In this document: piece by piece, positions 7,943 to 15,519 of the stretch
How positions within the stretch are numbered: the stretch's first letter is position 1
Layout: every line of letters starts with the position of its first letter
Assembly: GCA_013204555.1 (NCBI GenBank)
Contig: JABMNO010000075.1
Span: 1-32,763 of the forward strand
DNA: 32,763 nucleotides
Reading direction: 5' to 3'
Origin: Chloroflexota bacterium
GTDB lineage: Bacteria; Chloroflexota; Dehalococcoidia; Lucifugimonadales; Lucifugimonadaceae
The notes under the pieces: generated by a model
Seen by the model: the letters and a program-made list of their open reading frames with translations, nothing else
The model's database searches: none
Told to the model about the DNA's origin: nothing
Translations under genes and position numbers: made by a program

Positions 7943-8728
7943 GTGCTGCACTCGATATTGGGACTATTGTCTAATGTCCCGAACAGATTCTTCCCGCGTC
8001 GGTCGCTAACAAAACTTGACCAGACCGCGTCGTCTCAACGCGGCGTGACGGGAATTGAAACTGCGATCATCATGATTTCGTTCATCGTGGTCGCGTCAGT
8101 TTTCGCCTACGCCACCCTCACTACCGGACTTTTCGCTGCTGATGAAGGCAAAAAGACGATCCTCGGTGGTCTAAACAAAGCCGAGAGTTCCATCATGATC
8201 AGAGGCGGCGTCACCGCAACACGCGGCGGTGTGGATGTGGATGGAAACAACGCGCTTCTCATCACCTCAACATCCACCGACGAGTATGCCATTGCCACAG
8301 TCAAGTTTGTGCTGACTACAGCTCTGGCCAGTGGTGACATTGATCTCACGCCGCCGTACACATCAGACGCGGCGGGCACCGATCCGGACGCCAGCGGGCT
8401 TGAATCACCCGGAGTTGCAAAATTCCTTACTGAGAATGTGGCCATCAATGACGCCGCATGGACCGTCTCATTCATTGGAGCGAACGATGGGGATTACATT
8501 CTGGAGGGGCGGGAGAAGGCCGAGGTAACGGTCTGGCTCCAGCAGGAAGATGTGACGAACAGCCTCTGGGACCTGGGCACGGATAGTAGCGACCCGTTCA
8601 TCGATTCCGCGACAGAACTTTTCCAGACAAAGAGTGCGTTCTCGCTCGAAATAACTGCAGATGGGGCAGTTCTTTCCGTCAGCAGGACCAGTCCGAGTTC
8701 ACTAGACCCGGTGATGCTTTTGCAGTAG
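7943..8728 (+). CDS. Archaellin (archaeal flagellin)-like filament protein with class III signal peptide
   Basis: A 261-residue protein. After a basic N-terminal stretch, SSQRG/VTGIETAIIMIS gives a prepilin-type cleavage site after G34, followed at once by one hydrophobic helix (about residues 38-60) and then GLFAADEGKKTILGGLNKAE. The glycine/leucine-glutamate start, the hydrophobic helix ending in TGLFAA and the following amphipathic helix match archaellins of the Archaeoglobus type far better than bacterial type IV pilins. The rest (65-261) is a beta-rich, Asp/Thr/Ser-rich domain expected to face outside. The start used is GTG at 7943, which implies an unusually long 34-residue leader; later TTG codons are possible. 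No archaellum motor genes (arlH, arlI, arlJ) are in the window. A hairpin follows the gene. An archaellum has been reported in Chloroflexota, so a filament role is plausible but unproven here. Confidence 0.82.
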   Translation: MLHSILGLLSNVPNRFFPRRSLTKLDQTASSQRGVTGIETAIIMISFIVVASVFAYATLTTGLFAADEGKKTILGGLNKAESSIMIRGGVTATRGGVDVDGNNALLITSTSTDEYAIATVKFVLTTALASGDIDLTPPYTSDAAGTDPDASGLESPGVAKFLTENVAINDAAWTVSFIGANDGDYILEGREKAEVTVWLQQEDVTNSLWDLGTDSSDPFIDSATELFQTKSAFSLEITADGAVLSVSRTSPSSLDPVMLLQ

Positions 8729-8751
8729 CAGGCTCCTTCTTATTTTTCAGG

Positions 8752-8792
8752 CAGCGGCGGCCCGGGAGTGCAGCACACACCGGGCGCCGCTG
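8752..8792 (+). terminator. GC-rich hairpin after the archaellin-like gene
   Basis: Arms at 8752-8765 and 8780-8792 pair over 13 bases (CAGCGGCG then CCCGG) with one bulged G and a 14-base loop. It starts 24 bases past the stop codon. No T tract follows (CTTGACCCCCC), so it may terminate inefficiently or act as an RNA-stabilising 3' end. Confidence 0.5.
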
Positions 8793-9243
8793 TCTTGACC
8801 CCCCTCAGTGATTCACAAATTGACGTTGGACTATTAGATGAATTGAAGCCACATGGACGAGTCCTCAACACGTAGGCAGGGGATGTAGAGACGGCGCCGG
8901 CTTGTTCTCGATCACTATGGAAATCACTCGGATGCCAAACAGCGCATGAATTTGTGCACCGTGGCTGATCGTCTCAGTGGGAGTGCATAGCCGTCGAGGT
9001 GATAGTGAATTGGACGATCAGCCAATGTAAAAGCTAACTGCTCTCATAGCGCAAACTCCAAAGCAGATGTATTTGGGAAATACAGCCCAATCATTTAGCA
9101 CATATCGGCGTAAAAAGAGATAGTCTCCATTTATAACTTCGAAGCGCTGGACTGGACGTAGTTTGGTGAGAGAGCGCGTCCTGGTCAGCATTCTTTCCTG
9201 ATGAGAATCTCGGGATATTGTCCAGGGGGGCGATCCCACCGAA
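8793..9243. other. Gene-free stretch between archaellin-like gene and histidine kinase
   Basis: About 450 bases with no convincing coding sequence. A leftward frame at 9018-9269 exists but runs into the kinase start and has no recognisable domain. The stretch contains the perfect inverted repeat at 8962-9024 (separate entry) and must hold the kinase promoter; an A/T-rich stretch near 9100-9140 is the only obvious candidate. A G-rich AGGGGGG at 9223-9229 lies 13 or more bases before the kinase ATG and is a poorly spaced ribosome site. I recognise no known riboswitch. Confidence 0.5.
8962..9024. repeat. Perfect 12-bp inverted repeat
   Basis: TGGCTGATCGTC at 8962-8973 is exactly complementary to GACGATCAGCCA at 9013-9024, with 39 bases between. 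It could form a long stem-loop in RNA from either strand or be a regulatory site upstream of the kinase. No T tract follows on either side, so it is not a standard terminator. Confidence 0.55.
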
Positions 9244-11982
9244 ATGACTGCAACAGATTTCCCAGACACAGTAGCGACCCAGACGCTCCAGGCGATGTCC
9301 GACGCCGTAATCGCTGTAGATGCTCAGGGTCTAATCAGATTCGCAAACTCCAACGCTGAAATACTCACTGGGTACTCCAATCACGAGCTAGTCAGGCAAG
9401 GCGTTGACATTCTGGTTCCCGCGTCCAAACGGGGAGCTCATTCCCGTGAGCGGACCAAATACAGCGCTGCGCCGTCAAGACGCGAAATGGGTGTTCGTCA
9501 GGCGCTAGAACTCCGACGAAAAGACGGCTCCTTACTCCCCGTTGTAATTAGCTTGGCCCCTCTTGATGATCAAGAATCCGGAATAGTTCTGAGTACCGTC
9601 CGAGATGTTAGCGACCTGGAGCGCCGATCTAAGGAAGATCTCTTACTTGCCGAGATTGGAGCGCTGGTTAGTCGAGAACATCAGATTGACAGCGTCTATG
9701 ATCTGCTGGCTAAATCGCTTCCTGATCTGATCGCGTTTGATCGGTTGGTAGTTTCTGTAAAGTTGCCCAACATCGACCTTGTCGAAAAGGTATTCGCGTC
9801 CGGTGTGGAGATACCCGGCAACAGAGTCGGAAAACGGGAAGTCGCGCCAATATTGCCCCGGGTTTCGCCCACGTCGAACTCACCCGCTGTTGAGTCCAAT
9901 AAGAATCACAAGGTTGATCAGTTACTGGCTAATGCCGGTCTGCGATCCTGGGTGGAGGTCGCACTCGGTGATCCTGCGTCACCGAGCGGAATCTTGAGCT
10001 TGCGCAGTACAACTGAGTTTGCTTACAACGATGAAGATATGTTTCTACTTGGGCGGGTCGCTTCTCGAATTTCACCAGCATTTGAGATCGCCCGACTTTA
10101 CGCTCAAGCTCAAAACGAGGCTCGAGAACGAACGGTGCTCGCCGAACTTTCAAGGATTATTACCTCGACATCCGATATTCAAAAAGTTTATGACCTGGCG
10201 ACCGAACTCGTCCGAGAACTGATTCCATTTGATCGGATCGTGATTACAACGATCGACCGCAGTCGGAATCTTGCCACCGATCGTTATGTCGCTGGGCTCC
10301 AGATACCTGGAGGTGAGGTCGGAGCCTCGCTTCCGTTGGATCAATCACTCACTGGTGAACTCGTGAAGGTTCCCGGTCCGCGTTTTTTCAGCGGAAATGA
10401 GGCCAATGAGTTAGCAACCCTGTATCCAGGTGATCAAGATCGGATAAAGGCGGGACTGATGTCCCTCGTGGCGGCTCCTCTTATCTGGGATGACGAAGCG
10501 ATTGGGATGCTTTTGCTACGTTCTAAACATGAGAACGCCTATGGAGAGTCCGATGCTGCCAATGCGATGAAAATCGCGAATCAAATCTCCGGGGCGGTCG
10601 CTAGCGCGGAATCGCTCGCCAGCACGCGGAAGGATAGCGACGAGAAGGCGGCGTTGGCTGAAATCAGCCGCATAGTAAGTTCGAGCCTTGTCCTGAAAGA
10701 GGTGTACGAAAGGTTTGTGGCAGTAGCCAGGCGATTGATCGCAGCAGACCGGGTTGTGATCTCGTTGATTGACCTCGATGGTGACACGATCATCGACGAA
10801 TACGTGTGGGGGGTCGAATTTCCCAGCCACCCTGAGGGAGGCAGCGTACGTTTCAGCGAAACGTCGGGACCAGAAATGACTTTCGATGGAAGCACCGTTA
10901 TCTGGGGGGAAGAAGAGATAAGAGCAGACGCGCAAAAACGCGGCGTAACGCCAATCTCAGATCGGGCAGGTCTCCGATCATTGTTAATGGTGCCTTTCAT
11001 CTGGCGGGATGAGTTGATCGGCACGATCAATTTCAGGTCGAAATCGGCGGATCGATATTCTCCAGATAGCGCTCGAATTGCAGAGCAGATTGCGTCCCAG
11101 GTGGTGGGCGTGCTCGCCACTTCACGAGCCCACGCGCGATCACTCGCCTCCGAGCGAGCACAGATGGCTTCCGAGGCGAGGGAACAAGAGCTTGAACGGG
11201 TCAACGACGCACGGAGCGCATTCTTGTCCACGGTGTCGCATGAACTCCGAACCCCGCTCACAAGCATTGTGGCATTTGGGGACGTCTTATCCAGAAATCT
11301 GGATTCCAACCTCACCGCCCGCCAGCTTAAGCAGCTAGAGATTATTCGGAGAAGTGCCCGCAGACTTGATGTGTTGATCAACGATTTACTCGACGTTTCT
11401 CGATTGAATGCTGGCTCATTCAGCCTGACGAAACAGGAATTTGACGTAAAGCTGTTAATCGAAGAACTCCGATCGGCATTTTCTCCAATTCTCGAGGACA
11501 AAAATCAGTCACTGGTTGTCAACTTCCCACCGGCAGATATCTGGATAGACGCAGACCGGGACCGCATTGCCCAATTGATAACCAATTTGCTAAGCAACTC
11601 ATCTAAATATTCCTATCCTGCAACTGAAATAATGCTGAAGTGTTCAGTGGTGAACGATTCACTTTTTCTATCCGTCGCTGACCGTGGCATCGGAATGAGT
11701 GAAGAATCTCAGGCGGCTATATATACCCCGTTCTTCAGATCTGAAGATGAGTACACACAATCAGAATCTGGCACTGGACTGGGACTGGTAATCGTCAAAA
11801 GCCTTGTTGACTTGCATGATGGGACGATCTCCATCCGTAGCGAACACGGAATTGGCACAACGGTGGAATTGTTCTTGCCGGGCTGTACTGGTGGTCCGTC
11901 GGAGGCCTACCTCAAGCTGCTTGAGGAGGCCTCCGTAAAACGAGTACCAAGATCGAGGCTGGACGAACTGCCTTCCCTGTAG
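9244..11982 (+). CDS. Soluble sensor histidine kinase, PAS-GAF-GAF-GAF-HisKA-HATPase
   Basis: A 912-residue protein with no membrane segment. A PAS domain spans about residues 13-127 (MSDAVIAVDAQGLIRFANSN, RRKDGSLLPVVISLAPL). Three GAF-like repeats follow at about 135-290, 297-455 and 467-625, each with an ISRIV/LSRII-type first helix, an FDRIV/ADRVV strand and a final MLLLRSK/TINFRSK strand. The dimerisation domain has the phosphoacceptor H666 in FLSTVSHELRTPLTSIVAFG. The ATPase domain shows N785 (NLLSNSSKYS), ADRGIGMSEESQ and G843 of GTGLGLVIVKSLVDLHDGTI. It should autophosphorylate and pass phosphate to a response regulator, but none is encoded nearby, so it is an orphan. GAF domains suggest a small-molecule, redox or light signal; no bilin-type cysteine could be assigned. 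It ends 15 bases from the convergent dehydratase gene. Confidence 0.92.
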   Translation: MTATDFPDTVATQTLQAMSDAVIAVDAQGLIRFANSNAEILTGYSNHELVRQGVDILVPASKRGAHSRERTKYSAAPSRREMGVRQALELRRKDGSLLPVVISLAPLDDQESGIVLSTVRDVSDLERRSKEDLLLAEIGALVSREHQIDSVYDLLAKSLPDLIAFDRLVVSVKLPNIDLVEKVFASGVEIPGNRVGKREVAPILPRVSPTSNSPAVESNKNHKVDQLLANAGLRSWVEVALGDPASPSGILSLRSTTEFAYNDEDMFLLGRVASRISPAFEIARLYAQAQNEARERTVLAELSRIITSTSDIQKVYDLATELVRELIPFDRIVITTIDRSRNLATDRYVAGLQIPGGEVGASLPLDQSLTGELVKVPGPRFFSGNEANELATLYPGDQDRIKAGLMSLVAAPLIWDDEAIGMLLLRSKHENAYGESDAANAMKIANQISGAVASAESLASTRKDSDEKAALAEISRIVSSSLVLKEVYERFVAVARRLIAADRVVISLIDLDGDTIIDEYVWGVEFPSHPEGGSVRFSETSGPEMTFDGSTVIWGEEEIRADAQKRGVTPISDRAGLRSLLMVPFIWRDELIGTINFRSKSADRYSPDSARIAEQIASQVVGVLATSRAHARSLASERAQMASEAREQELERVNDARSAFLSTVSHELRTPLTSIVAFGDVLSRNLDSNLTARQLKQLEIIRRSARRLDVLINDLLDVSRLNAGSFSLTKQEFDVKLLIEELRSAFSPILEDKNQSLVVNFPPADIWIDADRDRIAQLITNLLSNSSKYSYPATEIMLKCSVVNDSLFLSVADRGIGMSEESQAAIYTPFFRSEDEYTQSESGTGLGLVIVKSLVDLHDGTISIRSEHGIGTTVELFLPGCTGGPSEAYLKLLEEASVKRVPRSRLDELPSL

Positions 11983-11997
11983 CGATCACCCCGGAAA

Positions 11998-13161
11998 TTA
12001 CCAGTTCGTAAACGCTCCGTCGTTGCGGCGTAGCTGGGGTGGCCAGCCTGTGGCGGGGATTATGGAATTACGCATCTTGTCCTCGTCCCACTCAATACCA
12101 AGACCGGGCGCGTCGTTGGCCCACGAGTAGCCATCTTCCCATTGGATCTGCACGGGGAAGAGATCAGTGGAATACGTGCCCGGTTTACGGGGCATCTCCT
12201 GGACGCCGACATTAGTGGATGCCATATCCAGTGAGACACAAGCCGCGGCGCTGACCGGGCCGAGGGGGTTGTGCGGAACAATGTCTATAAAGTGCGTTTC
12301 CGCCCAATGGGTGATCTTGAGCGCCTCTGTAAGACCGCCAACGATGCAGAGGTCGATACGAGCGTAGTCGATCGTCTCTTCTTCGATCACCTCTCGGAAC
12401 GGCCACTTTGTCGCCCACTGCTCACCAGCAGCGATTGGCAAGTTGATGTGGCGAGCAAGCTTCCGGTAGCTCGCCGGATTCTCAGACCTGATGGGGTCTT
12501 CAATGAAGAACGGCTTGAACTCTTCAAGGTCTCGGCACATCTGGATAACGTGAGTTGTGTCTAAGCGAGTGTGCACGTCAAAGCAGATCTGAATGTCTGG
12601 CCCAACCGCCTCGCGCACCTGGCTCATCTGTTCAACCGCGATCTTCATGGACTCAAGTGGCTCAAGTACTGCGCGACCCTTCGCCTCAAATTCGCCGCCG
12701 GTCTCCGGCTGCCCCCAGCGAACGAACTTCCAGCCATCGTCAACAAATTCTTTGCAGTTATCGACTAACGCCTCGATGGTTGGCCCCTGGGTGTGCGGGT
12801 AGCAGACCACTTTGTCCCGAACAGGACCGCCCAGCAGCTTATAGACAGGCATGTCAACCGACTTGCCCTTTATGTCCCACAGTGCGATGTCTATAGCGCT
12901 TATCGCACAGGCATAAACCTTGTCAGCCGGGAAGAATCCACCGCGAAACATCTGCTGCCAGATACGTTCAGTTGACCATGGATCCTGCCCAATCACGATT
13001 TCAGAAAGATGTGCGACGGCCTGCTCGATCGCGGAACCCCAGAAACGGATTCCAATTTCGCCGATCCCTGAGATCCCAGCGTCAGTATCCACAACGACGA
13101 AATGGTAGGCGGCGCCATCCGCATCCTGAACCGGATAGGACTTGATTTCCGTGATCTTCAA
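11998..13161 (-). CDS. Mandelate racemase/enolase-superfamily acid-sugar dehydratase, galactonate dehydratase-like
   Basis: The frame is open from 13263, but the family's N-terminus (KITEIKSYPV) begins at a TTG at 13161 with GGAGG seven bases upstream, giving 387 residues; I choose that start. Metal ligands fit D195 (CFDVHTRL), E221 (FIEDPIRSEN) and E247 (AAGEQWATKW). H197 and H297 (PHNPLGPVSAA) are in the positions of the two catalytic histidines of E. coli galactonate dehydratase, and the spacings 26, 26 and 100 match those I recall for that enzyme (D183, E209, E235; H185, H285). It probably dehydrates an aldonic acid to a 2-keto-3-deoxy acid; the exact sugar is not predictable. Convergent with the histidine kinase, with only 15 bases between and no hairpin. 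Confidence 0.88.
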   Translation of the reverse strand: MKITEIKSYPVQDADGAAYHFVVVDTDAGISGIGEIGIRFWGSAIEQAVAHLSEIVIGQDPWSTERIWQQMFRGGFFPADKVYACAISAIDIALWDIKGKSVDMPVYKLLGGPVRDKVVCYPHTQGPTIEALVDNCKEFVDDGWKFVRWGQPETGGEFEAKGRAVLEPLESMKIAVEQMSQVREAVGPDIQICFDVHTRLDTTHVIQMCRDLEEFKPFFIEDPIRSENPASYRKLARHINLPIAAGEQWATKWPFREVIEEETIDYARIDLCIVGGLTEALKITHWAETHFIDIVPHNPLGPVSAAACVSLDMASTNVGVQEMPRKPGTYSTDLFPVQIQWEDGYSWANDAPGLGIEWDEDKMRNSIIPATGWPPQLRRNDGAFTNW

Positions 13162-13391
13162 TTGAGGGCCTCCGTCGCCGTATTCATGCAAGTTCAGATG
13201 AGGCGTAACCGTACTCGTGGAGACGCGAGTGGGCAACCCCCGAATGTGCTTGTGGATCGGCAAGCCTGCTAAAACTTCTCCTCAAATAATGATCTGTAAA
13301 TCCCTAGAGGGAAACGGCGGGGAAGCCCTACGATGCGGGTCTATCTCACGGCGTACGGGTCGCCGTGTCCCTGCCCTATTTGGAGGCTGTT

Positions 13392-15461
13392 ATGCGATTT
13401 CTCATGTTGTTTCTGGGCATATTTGCGGCGCTGGTCCTAACGATTGATAGACCGGCCAATGTGTCTGCTGACGGTGTCCCTCCTGATAGTCGGCATCTCA
13501 TTGCGTTGGATACGTTCGCCGTAGGTCGGTCGATCAACGACGAATCGGTGGCGAGATCTAGCATCAGGAATATCGCAAACGCTGCGCCTGGTGTGGACAT
13601 CACGCTGATGCGATACGGGACAACTCCGGGAGGATTCTTTCGGTTCGAATATGATTCACCGTCGCTTGCTGAAGGGATTATTGAGTTTGAATCTCTGATG
13701 GGTCCCACCACGTTGTCTGGCAACGGAGATCAGTTCAGAGCTATCGCAGCATCTTTCGATTACCTTTCTGATATCGAAGCGCCATCAGGCAGCCGACTCA
13801 CGCTAATCACCTCTGATGGAATGGACGAGGCTGCTAACAGTGCGAGAGGGCGCCTACTTTCTCTGGTAGAACTATTTATCACTCAGAATTGGACAATCGA
13901 TGTGTTGATGCTGCCATCAGCATCTCAGGATTCTCGGGCGTTTCTTACGGAAGTATCTGAGCGTACCAACGGTGTCGCGTACGACATGGGCGACATCGGC
14001 GGGCTTTCTTCATTCATCGCCTCCACAAACGGGTTGAACATTGAGCCTGTAGTTCAAACGCGGTTGAGTCGTGGAGCAGAGGCACTCGCCTCACTAGAGA
14101 TCCCGCCGCTGACAGATCGGGTCACCATTTCAGTGGCTCGCGATTCAGCGTCAACACAGGTCGACGTTTTTGATCCACGTGGCGCTGTGTTGTTGTCGCT
14201 ACGGCCAGACACAACTATTACAGAGACAGAACTTTCAGTGATATTTGAGGTCACTGAACCGGAGGCAGGGCAGTGGATAGCGCGCGCTTCCGGTTCAGAG
14301 TCATCTGTACTTATTGGTGCGGAGCTATCCAATGGGCTGCACATTGCATTCGATGAACTTACTGTTCCAGTTGATGAACCCGTTCTTCTCTCAGCCACCG
14401 TTCTGGATGGCGAAGATAGTGCGGTTCTGTCCGGCGCATTCATTGAGGCAACTCTCAGTTCGCCATCTGGCTCGTCAGTTCACATTCTTCGTGATTCTGG
14501 CACCGCCGGAGATCAGATTGAAGGCGATGGAATATATTCGGCACTCGCACCCGAGTTCAAAAACCAGGTCACGAGCGGGGTCGAGCTAGTCCTTCGATGG
14601 GAGAACCTTGATGCTGAGATAACCGGTCAGGCGACTCTCAAGGCGGAGTACTTCCCCACACTTCAGGTAAACGGGGTATCACCTGGCCCGGTAGATCTGG
14701 GAGACGAAGTCCGCGTAGCAGAGATTGCGATCTCTAAGGCGGAGTTCCCATACCCGGTATCAGCAGACAGTCTTACGGTAGATGTTCTATCCCCAGACCG
14801 ACGTCCACTGTCATCTAAGATCATCGCCGTAGATGGCGATAGCGATGGACTCTCCTGGAACTTCCAGATTTTAGCTGTGCCTACCGCTACCGGACAGCAC
14901 AGTGTTGTTGCAGCGCTTTCTGATTCCTATCTCGATCGTCCGTTTGGGGTAAGCGAGTCCGTTTCAGCAATCGATATTGGCATCATTCTTCCGCCGGTGA
15001 TTCTGCCGGTCCCTGAAGAAACATTTATGGAGCAGATCCCGGGCTGGGCGTGGGCGCTGGCCGGATTGGCCATCGCTGTCAGCCTGTTGTTTGCTGTGAA
15101 GCGCGTTCTTGAAGCGATCCACCCCGTGCCATACGGATATCTGTACGACGACTCAGGGCGCATGTTGTTTGACTTCCGCCGTGCACGACTCAGCTGGATA
15201 AAACGAACGTTCTCAAGGAACCGTGTTCCAACTTCAGCGCTGCCGGAGTTCGCTGTTGAAGGTGGAGAGTTCATCTTCACGCAGAATGGCGCCCAGCTTC
15301 GCACCAGAGAAGAGGTGCCAAACCTGCGTGTAAACGGTCGGCCAGCTGGGACGATGACAAAGCTCGTAGATCAGATCAGGCTTGGGATTGGCGGCAGACT
15401 GATTACGTTCAAGTTGAAGCGACCAACCCTGGATAGCCTGTCACCGCAGCCCGGCGACTAG
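13392..15461 (+). CDS. Secreted/membrane protein: VWA-like ectodomain, Ig-like repeats, one TM helix, FHA-like tail
   Basis: The frame opens at 13365, but an ATG at 13392 has GGAGG five bases upstream and begins a clear signal peptide (MRFLMLFLGIFAALVLTI), giving 689 residues. Residues about 30-215 resemble a von Willebrand A fold (HLIALDTFAVG, LSGNGDQFRAI, LTLITSDGMDEAA), but the DxSxS metal site reads DTFAVG, so MIDAS metal binding is doubtful. Beta-sandwich domains follow, including DSGTAGDQIEGDGIYSALAP (about residues 365-385), typical of bacterial Ig-like modules beside VWA domains. One transmembrane helix lies at about 551-573. The cytoplasmic tail ends with LRVNGRPAG, LVDQIRLG and ITFKLK, reminiscent of the last strands of an FHA domain. 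Exact function unknown; a surface sensor or adhesion role is a guess. Ended by a strong terminator. Confidence 0.8.
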   Translation: MRFLMLFLGIFAALVLTIDRPANVSADGVPPDSRHLIALDTFAVGRSINDESVARSSIRNIANAAPGVDITLMRYGTTPGGFFRFEYDSPSLAEGIIEFESLMGPTTLSGNGDQFRAIAASFDYLSDIEAPSGSRLTLITSDGMDEAANSARGRLLSLVELFITQNWTIDVLMLPSASQDSRAFLTEVSERTNGVAYDMGDIGGLSSFIASTNGLNIEPVVQTRLSRGAEALASLEIPPLTDRVTISVARDSASTQVDVFDPRGAVLLSLRPDTTITETELSVIFEVTEPEAGQWIARASGSESSVLIGAELSNGLHIAFDELTVPVDEPVLLSATVLDGEDSAVLSGAFIEATLSSPSGSSVHILRDSGTAGDQIEGDGIYSALAPEFKNQVTSGVELVLRWENLDAEITGQATLKAEYFPTLQVNGVSPGPVDLGDEVRVAEIAISKAEFPYPVSADSLTVDVLSPDRRPLSSKIIAVDGDSDGLSWNFQILAVPTATGQHSVVAALSDSYLDRPFGVSESVSAIDIGIILPPVILPVPEETFMEQIPGWAWALAGLAIAVSLLFAVKRVLEAIHPVPYGYLYDDSGRMLFDFRRARLSWIKRTFSRNRVPTSALPEFAVEGGEFIFTQNGAQLRTREEVPNLRVNGRPAGTMTKLVDQIRLGIGGRLITFKLKRPTLDSLSPQPGD

Positions 15462-15477
15462 ACTAATCGAATCGTAC

Positions 15478-15519
15478 CGATAAAAAAGAGGGTGGCGCTT
15501 GCCACCCTCTTTTTTATCG
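15478..15519. terminator. Bidirectional intrinsic terminator
   Basis: A perfect 19-bp stem (15478-15496 with 15501-15519) and GCTT loop. The core is GAGGGTGGC/GCCACCCTC flanked by A6 on one side and T6 on the other, so it ends transcription from both convergent genes. The right arm overlaps the stop codon of the cinA-like gene. Confidence 0.93.

Noticed and set aside
8793..9243. Cyclic-di-GMP or other known riboswitch before the kinase
   Set aside because: No conserved riboswitch core was recognisable; only an inverted repeat is present.
9018..9269. An 83-codon leftward frame spanning the gap before the kinase
   Set aside because: It overlaps the kinase start, has no domain and no ribosome site I could recognise.
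10581..11501. A 306-codon open frame on the minus strand inside the histidine kinase gene
   Set aside because: It is fully antisense to a kinase with all catalytic motifs, is serine/arginine-rich and shows no domain; it is a shadow frame.
13162..13263. N-terminal extension of the enolase-superfamily enzyme
   Set aside because: The extra 34 residues are outside the family fold, and a TTG with GGAGG at 13161 gives the normal N-terminus.
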